Source: Pseudomonas ceruminis (GTDB lineage: Bacteria; Pseudomonadota; Gammaproteobacteria; Pseudomonadales; Pseudomonadaceae). Taken from it: 64,000 bases of DNA. The notes under the pieces were generated by a model. The model was given only the letters and a program-made list of their open reading frames with translations. It had not been told where the DNA came from and ran no database searches. Both the position numbers and the translations under genes were made by a program. This document shows positions 9,513-17,719 of this stretch, piece by piece; position 1 is the first letter of the stretch, and every line of letters starts with the position of its first letter. The DNA is taken from the NCBI RefSeq assembly GCF_021602025.1, contig NZ_BQHW01000021.1, forward strand, positions 53,554 through 117,553, read 5' to 3'.

Positions 9513-10178
9513 ATGACCCTACCTGATCAAAATGACCCGCTGTCCGACCTGTCCGGCTCGCTCAGCGCTGAATACGACCAGTCCCGCGACGCCCAGCGCG
9601 ACCGCGTGATCGCCGAGCTCAAACAGGTGATCGAGCGCGTGCCCGAGCAAACCGAGTTCACCAACTCACGCCGTTACCGGCTGTGGGGCCCGTTGATGTT
9701 GTTGGTGTCACTGGTGATCTTGGCGGTGACCTTCAACACGAACCGGGTCGCCCCGGTTGCCGGCGCAGCGTTCCTGGTCCTGATTGCGGCGGCCGTGACG
9801 TGGCAGCACCGCAATGCCGGTACTCAGGTTTTCATGCGCCTGACGCGTCGCCAACTGTTCGTCGATACCTTGGATGGGCCGGTCGACATGGCTCAAGTGG
9901 AGGACATCTCCGTCAAGGATGAAGGCATGGTGCTGGTGCAGACTCTGGAGATGAGCAGCGATGCCGTACTGCCAAACCACCGTGTGGCAAGGCTGCAGTT
10001 CTTTGGCAACCAGGCCGTGTCGCTGAAAAAGCCACGGTTGCAGATCCGCATCATGTCGGCCGGTCTGGCTACCGGTGGACGCAAGCTCGACACCGAGGAA
10101 GTGCTTGCACTGCTGGCCGCCTACCGCGACGCGGCCCATGCGCAGCAACAGCTGGAGCTTTTGCAAGCCCATGGATAA
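9513..10178 (+). CDS. Membrane protein of unknown function
   Basis: A 221-residue protein with a soluble N-terminal stretch rich in charged residues (1-48), two hydrophobic segments (about 51-68 and 74-92), and a soluble C-terminal domain (about 100-221) that looks like a PH-like or immunoglobulin-like beta domain, although no family is recognised. The last eight bases ATGGATAA overlap the start of the next gene, so the two are translationally coupled. It is probably an inner-membrane partner of the next protein, which has the same two-helix plus soluble-domain design. Confidence 0.85.
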   Translation: MTLPDQNDPLSDLSGSLSAEYDQSRDAQRDRVIAELKQVIERVPEQTEFTNSRRYRLWGPLMLLVSLVILAVTFNTNRVAPVAGAAFLVLIAAAVTWQHRNAGTQVFMRLTRRQLFVDTLDGPVDMAQVEDISVKDEGMVLVQTLEMSSDAVLPNHRVARLQFFGNQAVSLKKPRLQIRIMSAGLATGGRKLDTEEVLALLAAYRDAAHAQQQLELLQAHG

Positions 10179-10833
10179 CGCCGAGCGCGAAGCTCAGCTG
10201 GACTATCTCCAAGCGCGGGCCGACGGGCCCACGCAGGTGCTGGATATCTACGAGCATTCATTGAACAAAGCGCTGGTGTGCGCATTGTCGGGGTTGCTGC
10301 TGGTCTGCCTCGGCGTGTGGCTTGCCACGCTGCCGATGCTCTTCGGCCCACACACCCCGCAGCCTGTGAAGTGGCTGCTATGGGGCTTTGGTGTAGGGAT
10401 GCTGATGGCCGGGCTGGCCGGGCTGGCGCTCGCTGAGGCGCTGCGCCGGCGCCATGGTCAGCGCGTACTGGGCGTGACACCCGACACCCTGTGCTTTGCC
10501 AACTCGCCAGCGCCAGTGCCGTGGCACAGCTTCGACGCCTTCGAGATCGACCAGCGCCACCTCAGCACGGTGCTGGTGTTCAGCGTCTCGGCGTTCAGCC
10601 ATGCTCCCTCGCTGGGGCCTGCCTGTTTCAAGTCTCTGGCCGCGCCGCACGCCGTGCCGATCGCCGGTGGGCTACGCATCAGGCTGTGGCTGTGCACCCC
10701 GACCGTAGCAGGCAAGCGCGTGGACGCAGAGCAGCTGGTCGAGCTGCTGTACCCCTACCTGGAAGCAGCCCAGGCTCGACGTACCCTGGCACAGTTGTTC
10801 CCCGGCGTGGCACGGCTCGGGGAACGCACCTGA
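10171..10833 (+). CDS. Membrane protein of unknown function, similar design to preceding gene
   Basis: A 220-residue protein. A short soluble start (MDNAEREAQLDYLQARADG) is followed by two hydrophobic segments (about 35-52 and 67-87) and a soluble domain. I choose ATG at 10171 because it overlaps the previous stop; an upstream frame to 10075 lies inside that gene. Both proteins end in a region of the form LVELL-YPYLEAAQARRTLAQL / VLALLAAYRDAAHAQQQLELL, which suggests they are diverged duplicates. Function unknown. Confidence 0.82.
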   Translation: MDNAEREAQLDYLQARADGPTQVLDIYEHSLNKALVCALSGLLLVCLGVWLATLPMLFGPHTPQPVKWLLWGFGVGMLMAGLAGLALAEALRRRHGQRVLGVTPDTLCFANSPAPVPWHSFDAFEIDQRHLSTVLVFSVSAFSHAPSLGPACFKSLAAPHAVPIAGGLRIRLWLCTPTVAGKRVDAEQLVELLYPYLEAAQARRTLAQLFPGVARLGERT

Positions 10834-10906
10834 CCCGCCGCAGCATGCTGAACGGCGTCGCAATTTCCCCATCAACCGCAATGTTCCTTTTTCCGGAGAA
10901 TGGCCA

Positions 10907-12355
10907 GTGCGCCAGATAACTCAGTTACGGTGGGCACTGGCCATGCTGTTGCTTCCACTGGCGCTGGCAGGCTGGACCAGCCTGCAGGGCTGGCGTGCCG
11001 ACAATGCGCTGCAAACGGCCGAAACCATTCGCCAATGGCTCGCCGTGCCCAGCGATACGTTATTGCAGCGCATTCCCAAACGTGAACGCAATGAAAGGCT
11101 CCGCGAAGCGGATCGTCGCGAGGCCTTTCAACGCCAGGTCGATCTCGCCGATGCTGACCGTGCTCAGCTGGGTGCCCGTCAGGCCCTGGCGGCATCGAGC
11201 CACTGGCTGGCTATTGCCGCACTGCTGACCGGCGCAGCCGCCTGGCTCATGCTGCGAATTGACGCCTGGCGGGCACGCGCCTCGCGCGACTTCCTCCATC
11301 AACAGCTCTCCCGCAGTTGGCATCGGCTGGGACAATGCCTGACCGCATACACCGCGCTGCTGGTAGGGGCGCTGGGCCTGTCGGCGCTTTACGAAATGAG
11401 CTGGGGGTGGAGTCATTACCACGAGGGAGGCCTGATCATTCTCGTGGTGGTACTGCCGATGCTGTCGATGGTCTGGATCGGTGTGATGCTGATTCTGCGC
11501 CTGCGCACCCGCTGGCGGTTGACCGAAACACCTTCCTGCGCCTTCCTCGGCCGCCCATTGACCCGCCAGCAGGCACCCGGCCTTTGGGCCTGGGTTGAGC
11601 ACTTGGCCGCGCAACTAAACGCCCCAGCGCCTGAGCACATTGTGGTCGGCATAGACCAGTCATTTTTCGTTACCAGCACGCAGGTGGTGCTGCAACCCTC
11701 CGGGGAGGTGCTGAACGGACGCACGTTGTACCTGCCATTGACCTATCTCTCGGCCCTCAGCCAGCAAGAGACTGCCTCGATCATCGGTCATGAACTGGGT
11801 CATTTCAGCAGTCGAGATACCGAGCGAGGCAGTGAAACCAGCGCACGTTTCAGCTTGATGTACACGCACTTCTCGAGCATCGCCACTGCCGAAGAGGCGC
11901 CCTCCTGGATCGAACGCCCCACGCTGTGGATGACCGGGCATTTTCTGCACCACTTCCAGATTGCGGTTCATCACTGGAGCCGTGCCCAAGAGTTGGTAGC
12001 GGACCGGGCCGGCGCACAAGTGGCCGGTGCGCGCACGTTCTGCCAGGCACTGTTGCGGGTGATTGCCCTGGACAACGAAATCGACACGCTGCTTCACGGG
12101 CCGCGGCGCGACCATCTGGTCCAGGCGCTGGCACAGCATCTTCAGCATCACCGCTTGCACCTGAGCGAACAGGCGCTCGAGATCGCCATCACCCACCCCT
12201 TCGACACACACCCCGCCACTGCCGTGCGCTTGCAGCAACTGGGCGTGACCCTTGACGCCCAGTTGCTGGCCGAGGCGACACGCGCACCGACCGAGTCGGA
12301 TAGCCGTTGGTTCAACCAACTGCTAGGCAACCTGCCCGCTCCCGAGGCGCTATAG
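10907..12355 (+). CDS. M48-family membrane metalloprotease
   Basis: A 482-residue zinc metalloprotease. HELGH (about residue 294) gives the two histidine ligands and the general base; the third ligand is probably the glutamate in AQELVADRAGA about 70 residues on. Three or more hydrophobic segments precede the catalytic domain (about 8-26, 100-120, 145-165, 175-195), so the enzyme is anchored in the inner membrane like HtpX. The start is GTG at 10907 with GGAG eight bases upstream. It is the last gene of the 9064-12355 set. The two coupled membrane proteins and the exported protein upstream could be its adaptors or substrates, which is inference. Confidence 0.88.
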   Translation: MRQITQLRWALAMLLLPLALAGWTSLQGWRADNALQTAETIRQWLAVPSDTLLQRIPKRERNERLREADRREAFQRQVDLADADRAQLGARQALAASSHWLAIAALLTGAAAWLMLRIDAWRARASRDFLHQQLSRSWHRLGQCLTAYTALLVGALGLSALYEMSWGWSHYHEGGLIILVVVLPMLSMVWIGVMLILRLRTRWRLTETPSCAFLGRPLTRQQAPGLWAWVEHLAAQLNAPAPEHIVVGIDQSFFVTSTQVVLQPSGEVLNGRTLYLPLTYLSALSQQETASIIGHELGHFSSRDTERGSETSARFSLMYTHFSSIATAEEAPSWIERPTLWMTGHFLHHFQIAVHHWSRAQELVADRAGAQVAGARTFCQALLRVIALDNEIDTLLHGPRRDHLVQALAQHLQHHRLHLSEQALEIAITHPFDTHPATAVRLQQLGVTLDAQLLAEATRAPTESDSRWFNQLLGNLPAPEAL

Positions 12356-12376
12356 GCCTGGCTGTTTTCTCTGCGT

Positions 12377-12402
12377 CCCCCGCGCTCTGAAGATCGCGGG
12401 GG
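12377..12402 (+). terminator. Hairpin after M48 protease gene
   Basis: CCCCCGCG pairs with CGCGGGGG across a 10-base loop, 22 bases after the protease stop. It is followed not by T residues but by the rest of a run of twelve G (12398-12409), so it is a weak candidate for an intrinsic terminator. Confidence 0.45.
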
Positions 12403-12409
12403 GGGGGGG

Positions 12410-12534
12410 CAGTGTGGTCAGGTTGCTGAGTGGGTCGTACTCATAATCCAGCGCACTTAGGGCGTAAGTTCCTGCGTCAGGCGTCCCAGCAGGTCGTAGC
12501 GGTAACTCAGCTTTTCATCCGTGATGCCCAACTG
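12410..12534 (-). pseudogene. Rhs core scrap
   Basis: On the minus strand this 125-bp stretch reads LGITDEKLSYRYDLLGRL and then TQELTP before a stop. It is the same YD-repeat segment found in the Rhs genes at 19.3, 27.6 and 31.7 kb. It is cut on one side by the left end of the IS3-family element and on the other by the G-run. It marks the far end of the Rhs array. Confidence 0.85.
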
Positions 12535-12597
12535 TGAATCGCCCCTGGTTTCGTAGACACCTTCAAGCCTCATAATGAGGCCCAAATAGGAGGTGTC

Positions 12598-12876
12598 ATG
12601 AGTCGCCAGCGTTACCCCGAAGAATTCAAAATCGAAGCGGTCAAGCAAGTGACCGATAAAGGCAAACCTGTCGCCGAGGTCGCCCAGCGCCTGGGGATGT
12701 CCGTTCACAGCCTTTACGCCTGGATCAAGCTCTACAGCAAACCTCAAGAGCAGCGTCAGCAAGACGATGATCAGCAGGCCGAGTTGCGCAAGCTACGCGC
12801 CGAGCTCAAACGCGTGACGGAAGAGCGAGACATCTTAAAGAAGGCCGCCGCGTACTTTGCCAAGGAGTGCGGCTGA
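12598..12876 (+). CDS. IS3-family transposase OrfA
   Basis: A 92-residue protein with an N-terminal helix-turn-helix (YPEEFKIEAVKQV to GMSVHSLYAWIKLY) that binds the element ends, followed by a leucine-zipper-like coiled coil (about 62-85, LRKLRAELKRVTEERDILKK). AGGAGG lies 5-6 bases before the ATG. It overlaps orfB by 10 bases in the -1 frame. A TTA-AAG sequence at 12835-12840 is a possible slip site for an OrfAB fusion. Confidence 0.95.
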   Translation: MSRQRYPEEFKIEAVKQVTDKGKPVAEVAQRLGMSVHSLYAWIKLYSKPQEQRQQDDDQQAELRKLRAELKRVTEERDILKKAAAYFAKECG

Positions 12877-13736
12877 AGTACGCCTTCATCAAGACGCACT
12901 CGACGGATTACCCGGTGCGGCGCCTTTGCCCAACCCTCAAGGTGCATCCCAGCGGCTACTACGCTTGGTTGGCTGAGCCTCAATCTGCCCGAGCAAAAGA
13001 AGATCACCGTCTGCTTGGCTTGATCAAACATGCTTGGCTCGAAAGCGGAGGTGTGTACGGCTACCGCAAAATTCACGATGACCTGCGTGAGCTGGGAGAG
13101 ACATGCGGGCGAAATCGAGTCGGTCGTTTGATGCAGGCAGAGGGGGTACGTTCACAAACGGGCTATCGCCGTCGTCCTGCGTTTTATGGCGGAAAGCCAA
13201 CAGTGGCATCTCCCAACCACCTTGCGCGGCAGTTCAAGGTCAGCGAGCCGAACAAGGTCTGGGTGACAGATATCACTTACATCCGCACCTATGAAGGATG
13301 GCTTTATCTGGCGGTAGTGCTGGATCTCTTCTCACGCCAAGTCATTGGTTGGTCAATGAAGCCAAGGATGTGCAGCGACGCGATGTTGATGGCCGTTTGG
13401 CGACGCAAGCCACAGCAGCAAGTGATGATTCACTCAGACCAAGGCAGTCAGTTCAGTAGCTCCGATTGGCCAAGCTTCCTTAAGGCCAACAATGTGATTA
13501 GCAGCATGAGCCGACGGGGAAACTGCCACGACAATGCCGTAGCCGAGAGCTTTTTCCAGCTTTTGAAGCGGGAGCGAATCCGACGAAAGATCTACGCAAC
13601 GCGTGACGAAGCCCGAAGTGATATTTTCGATTACATCGAGATGTTCTATAACCCTAAACGCCGACACAGCAGTGCTATGCAGCTGTCGCCGGTAGAGTAT
13701 GAGAAACGCTATTTTCTGAGCTTGGAGAGTGTCTAG
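12867..13736 (+). CDS. IS3-family transposase OrfB (DDE integrase domain)
   Basis: A 289-residue catalytic protein. The HTH_21-like region (GVYGYRKIHDDL) is followed by the DDE core: first Asp in VTDITY, second Asp in HSDQGSQF, and Glu in NAVAESFF, then the usual LKRERI and YNPKRRHSS tail. The nominal start is GTG at 12867, but the frame is open further upstream, as expected if the protein is made by -1 frameshifting from OrfA. All catalytic residues are present, so the element may still be active. Confidence 0.95.
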   Translation: MRLKYAFIKTHSTDYPVRRLCPTLKVHPSGYYAWLAEPQSARAKEDHRLLGLIKHAWLESGGVYGYRKIHDDLRELGETCGRNRVGRLMQAEGVRSQTGYRRRPAFYGGKPTVASPNHLARQFKVSEPNKVWVTDITYIRTYEGWLYLAVVLDLFSRQVIGWSMKPRMCSDAMLMAVWRRKPQQQVMIHSDQGSQFSSSDWPSFLKANNVISSMSRRGNCHDNAVAESFFQLLKRERIRRKIYATRDEARSDIFDYIEMFYNPKRRHSSAMQLSPVEYEKRYFLSLESV

Positions 13737-13754
13737 GAAACCAGGGGCGATTCA

Positions 13755-14192
13755 AAAGCCTTACGAATCCGCCCCTCAACTGCACTGATAACAGGCGTAA
13801 TAGCCGGTGGCTGCTGGAAAGTAATTAGGTTTCTGACATCATCTCCTGAGCCGCCTAGCTGACGGCCCAATCAGTGGCCGCGAGCCCTGTTTGGGCCTGC
13901 TCCGGTAATGAGCCCTGAAGGCTGTATGCCAGGATTTCCATGTATACCTTAATTGATATAACTTGCATCGAGTCGCGCTTGCGTAGCTTTTGATATCCTC
14001 ACGCGCGGCAATGAGCTCGACAAAATCCCTACTGCAGATTGAAACGAATCTCAATGAATTGGGGCGTTTACCGCCCCACATATACCATCTCCTATTTTAA
14101 AGAGCACGACCTCTATTTGACCTGTAGAACATACACATTTTGGCGTTAAAGCGCATCCAATTAAGCATGAGCTGCCCCACCCGGCCACGAGC
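13755..14192. other. Intergenic stretch between IS and immunity gene, with a hairpin
   Basis: No convincing gene is seen in these 438 bases. A hairpin (TGGGGCG, five-base loop, CGCCCCA) lies at 14060-14078, about 115 bases past the end of the immunity gene at 14193-14669. It resembles in position the hairpins at 17006 and 24488. Confidence 0.5.
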
Positions 14193-14669
14193 TCACTTAA
14201 CGTCGACAAAACCTATAACTTGATCAGCATATTTTTTTGCATTTGGAATTTTAGATTTTTTTAAATATTGAAGCAAAGGCTCGACCCCTTTGATAGCCAA
14301 AGCGTACTCTATAGTATTGGTAACAAAAAGGCCTTGCGAATACTTGCCTACCTTGAGTGTTTTGCTTCTCTCATCATCAGGGGGAGCCAGTCCCGGAGAA
14401 TACTCTTCATCCTCTTCATCTTTGGCAAGTGCAGACAGTTTAACGATAGAATATTGTTTTATGGCGTCATATTTATCGCTCATAAAAACCATTATATCTT
14501 GAGCGCTTAGACCCGCTCTAACTAGCTTCGCTGCATCGAGCCTTGCGAAGACCTCCGCATATTCTGGCTCGATCTCAATTCCACCGACGCTAGTTAATTC
14601 CGACATCATTTTTTGATAGAGCTCAGAACTAACAATTTGCACCAAATCTGAATAAGCTTCGATCACCAT
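14193..14669 (-). CDS. Orphan immunity protein, paralogue of the immunity protein of the intact Rhs
   Basis: A 158-residue acidic, cytoplasmic-type protein. Its C-terminus (QYLKKSKIPNAKKYADQV) aligns with that of the immunity protein at 29702-30166 (GYLKAIRMPGAKKYTAQL), and both share an acidic mid-region (DEEDEE / EDEDD). Its ATG overlaps the stop of the dead LHH tip upstream, exactly as in the intact module (ATGGTGA here, ATGGTAA there). The reading frame is intact although its toxin has two nonsense codons and a frameshift, so it may be kept as protection against foreign toxin. The base composition is much richer in A+T than the flanking chromosome. Confidence 0.85.
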   Translation of the reverse strand: MVIEAYSDLVQIVSSELYQKMMSELTSVGGIEIEPEYAEVFARLDAAKLVRAGLSAQDIMVFMSDKYDAIKQYSIVKLSALAKDEEDEEYSPGLAPPDDERSKTLKVGKYSQGLFVTNTIEYALAIKGVEPLLQYLKKSKIPNAKKYADQVIGFVDVK

Positions 14670-16948
14670 ATATCAACTCCTTTAATAACGCGAATCAGAT
14701 CTGACCCTACATGTCTAAATTGGTCTACTGCCTCATGCTCTCACGAAGTAAGTGCCAGCAAGTTAGACGGATCATGCCCCCCCTGCGCCACCCACTCGCT
14801 GCGGGATATCATTATGATGTAACTCCATACTCATTTCTTTTATGGAAATCTGATCTGATTTCCGGGAAATTACTTCTACCGTCATTTTAGGAGCTTTACC
14901 GTCCGCCATCCGGGCGAGGTTTGCTGGAGAGTATGTACGACTTGGAGCTTTAGCTTCCGCTTTCCAATAGTTTTTACGGCCAGTGCTCTAGCACTCCCAC
15001 CCCCAGGGATCAATCCATCCAGTCGGACTCGGAACGTAGCTATAGAGATTAAAGCCACCATCTAAACCAATTGGATCTTGAGTGACGAAACGTCCAACTC
15101 CAGAGTCGTAGTACCTAAATGTGTTGTAGTGCAGACCTGTTTCAGTATCTAAATACTGGCCTTGGAATCGCAGATTCTGCTCGACTTCATTGATCGTCAG
15201 CTGCTCAATCGCTCCCCAGGATCGATAGGTCGCCTGCCAGACAATCTCACCCTCGCTATTGCTCACTTCTAGGGGCGTACCGATCTGATCGGTATGGAAG
15301 TAGTAGACCTTCTGCGCGCCCCCTTCCGCCTGATCGACCCGTGCCAACGGCGCATAGCTGTCCGGCTCATAGAAATACAGAATGCTCTGCTCAGGCGTCT
15401 CCTCACGCAGCATCCGCAGCCCTTGCCAGAGGAAGCGCTTCTGCTCCTTGATGCCGTTGATCTCCGACTGCTTGGCAACCCGCCGCCCCAGGCTGTCATA
15501 CCGGTACTGCCCGGTGCTTTCCAACTTGCCATTGACCAACGTCTCAGCGCGAACTAGCCGGTTCTCACAGTCATAGCTAAAACTCTGAAGCTTGCTATGC
15601 CCCGAGCGCTTCTCGATCAGGTTGCCCTACGGGTCATAGCGATACTCCTGATCCCGCCAACGCTTGATGCGGTTGTCTTGGACCTTTTCAAACTGACGCG
15701 CATTGAAGTCCAAGCGGTTGGCTGCAGCGTCATAGCGGAACTCTTCGCTTCCCACCAACGAGCCGGTATCACGGCTGTGCAACTGGCCGTTGGCTTCGTA
15801 TTCGTACTCGATCTCCCCGCGTAGCTTGTCCAACGTACGCACCAGCTCCCCGGCCGGGTCGTACTGGTAACGGCGGTGAATCGGGTTGTACGCATGTTCC
15901 ACCAGCAACGACGTATTGATGCCGGGGTTGTGCACTTGCGATAGCTTTTCTGCCGGCAGGGTCGATGCAAACTGCCAGGCCTTGCGTCCCATCGCATCGT
16001 AACCAAAGCAACTGGTGAGCTTGCCCTGCGTGCGGAACACCTCGCGGCCCAGTACATCGGTGGCCCAGCTGGTGCGCTGGGCGAAGTCGTAGCGGAAATG
16101 GTAATGCTCGCCGTCGCTGGTCCAGTGCTCCACCACCCGGGGCTTGTCGCTTTGGGTTTGCCAGCGGTACTCGCAGATCAGACCAAGGGCGTTGCTGTGG
16201 CGGACCATCAGGCCTTCGCCGTAGGCGAAGCGCCGCGCTGAATCGCCGTTGCGGTTGATGACTTCGTTCAGCTGGCCGTTGTCGTCGTAACGGTAGCGCA
16301 CGAGGGTTTCCACGGCTTGCTGGTCGACGATGCGTTTGACTTCGGTCAAGCGACCGAGCGGGTGCTCGTAATGCAGGTGCACCCGCACACCGCCGGGCGC
16401 GCTGATATCGGTCAGGCGCTGATCGGCATCACGGGTGAAATGCAGGTAGTGGCCCAGCGCGTTTTCCAGGCGTACAGCGGTACAGCAGTGTTGTCGTCCG
16501 GTACTTCACCGAAGTAGAAGAACACATTGTCCAGAGTCTGCAGCAGGTAGTGGCCGCCTGCCGTGCGGACCAGATGGATTTTCTCGTTCGGGTTGTAGAT
16601 GCTTTCGCCCGGCTCAAGGTCAATGAACGGAACGCTGCGCCCCTGGTTGTCGGTGTGATACACGAAGCCGCCGCTGCGGCGCAGGCTTTGCTCCCAAGGC
16701 AGCACCCAGCCTTGGCCCAGCACGCTGTCGATAGCCAGGTCGCTGGCATAGAAGCGTGGCCACTCGATTGGCATCATCCCGGGCAGGACGAAATCCGTTT
16801 CGTTGACCAGCAATTTGCGGTCAGTCGTCATGTCCAACGGATTGCCGGTCAGGTCGCCGATCACCTGGCGGGCGACGGGTTCGGCCACATAACGGCTGGC
16901 GACTTCGCCAGTGACGAAGCCTGAAATTAACTTGAGGGCGCACGGCAT
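14670..16948 (-). pseudogene. Rhs pseudogene with dead LHH nuclease tip
   Basis: Read on the minus strand this is a PAAR-less Rhs copy. It starts near the junction before LDMTTDRKLLVNETDFVLPG and ends in a tip homologous to that of the Rhs at 30160. Damage seen: a one-base deletion near 16470 that breaks the PLYRLENALGHY region; an in-frame loss of about 427 codons joined at CTCGCGG (16041-16047), a 7-bp repeat present at both ends of the missing part in the intact gene; TGG to TAG at 15627-15629; TGC-TAG at 14988, which stops at the first tip codons; a frameshift in a G-run near 14790; and TGG to TGA near 14760. The LHH motif (MSMELHHNDIPQR) is still readable. Its immunity gene is intact. 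Confidence 0.92.
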
Positions 16949-17005
16949 GATGATTTGATGCCGGTCTTAACTCAATAAGAAAGCATTCGCAATGATGCCT
17001 AGCTA

Positions 17006-17030
17006 AGTGAGGCGCGTAACGCCTCACTTT
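17006..17030. terminator. Hairpin between immunity gene and next Rhs copy
   Basis: AAGTGAGGCG pairs with CGCCTCACTT across a five-base loop. It lies 75 bases past the stop of the immunity gene at 17105-17716 and just before the Rhs remnant ending near 16948. It closely resembles the hairpin at 24488-24516, which holds the same position in another module. It may terminate transcription or mark a module boundary. Confidence 0.55.
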
Positions 17031-17104
17031 ATTAACTTAGAATGTTAAAGATCATTTATGCTACTTTCACGATAATTTTTACCAATGAGTAGCTCTATGC
17101 AACC

Positions 17105-17716
17105 TCAAATCAAGCTAGTTAGAAGCGGAATATCATAATCCTTGTTTTTTACAATTTTTTTAGATTTTAACGCCTCGCTTAAATCAACCAATCTTTCACC
17201 CCGACTTAAGCTTGCGGCGCAATGTATAAAAACTGCAGAGTAGGCGTAATCATCGGGTGATGACAAAACATCCGTAATCGTCCGATTAGTTGGAGAAATA
17301 CAAGCTAGAATTTTCGGAATGTAAAAATCCTCCAACACCGCTTGAATGTGCGCACACACTTCGCCAACTACATTTGGGGCTGGCGTTTTTATCGCCCCAC
17401 CTAGATTGCCACTGAGTTTTTTATCTTGCTCACCCGACGAAATAAAAGAAAAACACGACTCATTGAACAAATTACTCTTATACGGAGGAGCAAACTTAGA
17501 CGAACATTCAAATATCGCACCCCCATATACCATCCCACCTAAAATGTAAGAATCAACCCGAGACAGGTGCTCAAAAAAAAGCTCTGCTACATTTTTTTTG
17601 TTGTACTTGAATTTTAATTTGTTTTTTGAGGCCGTAACGCCGTCAAATTTGGACGCTGCTAACTTAAGCACTCTTAGCAATTCCAACTCAAAAATATCGC
17701 GATCATCAGGACTCAT
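17105..17716 (-). CDS. Immunity protein for the PD-(D/E)xK Rhs tip
   Basis: A 203-residue protein beginning three bases after the stop of the Rhs gene at 17720, the usual place of the cognate immunity gene. No signal peptide or membrane segment is seen, which fits a cytoplasmic inhibitor of a nuclease. I recognise no family. The sequence is rich in Lys and Asn codons and much higher in A+T than the Rhs core upstream, as is common for horizontally moved toxin/immunity ends. The assignment rests on position. Confidence 0.8.
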   Translation of the reverse strand: MSPDDRDIFELELLRVLKLAASKFDGVTASKNKLKFKYNKKNVAELFFEHLSRVDSYILGGMVYGGAIFECSSKFAPPYKSNLFNESCFSFISSGEQDKKLSGNLGGAIKTPAPNVVGEVCAHIQAVLEDFYIPKILACISPTNRTITDVLSSPDDYAYSAVFIHCAASLSRGERLVDLSEALKSKKIVKNKDYDIPLLTSLI

Positions 17717-17719
17717 ATA

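Larger units (their letters stand above)
12535..13754 (+). mobile_element. IS3-family insertion sequence (1220 bp)
   Basis: The element is bounded by inverted repeats beginning TGAATCGCCCCTGGTTTC; the left copy starts at 12535 and the right copy ends at 13754. The first 18 bases match perfectly and several more match after one mismatch. It contains an orfA/orfB pair in -1 relation. No 3-4 bp target duplication is seen (left flank ACTG, right flank AAAG), and only the left flank is Rhs DNA, so sequence next to the right end has been deleted or rearranged after insertion. Confidence 0.93.

Noticed and set aside
12535-13754. IS3 element as carrier of the Rhs array
   Set aside because: Only one copy is seen, at the far end, and the other Rhs junctions show no IS ends.
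13839-14081. 80-codon minus-strand frame downstream of the IS element
   Set aside because: No ribosome site, no protein-like composition (Arg/Ser-rich, low complexity) and a hairpin falls inside it.
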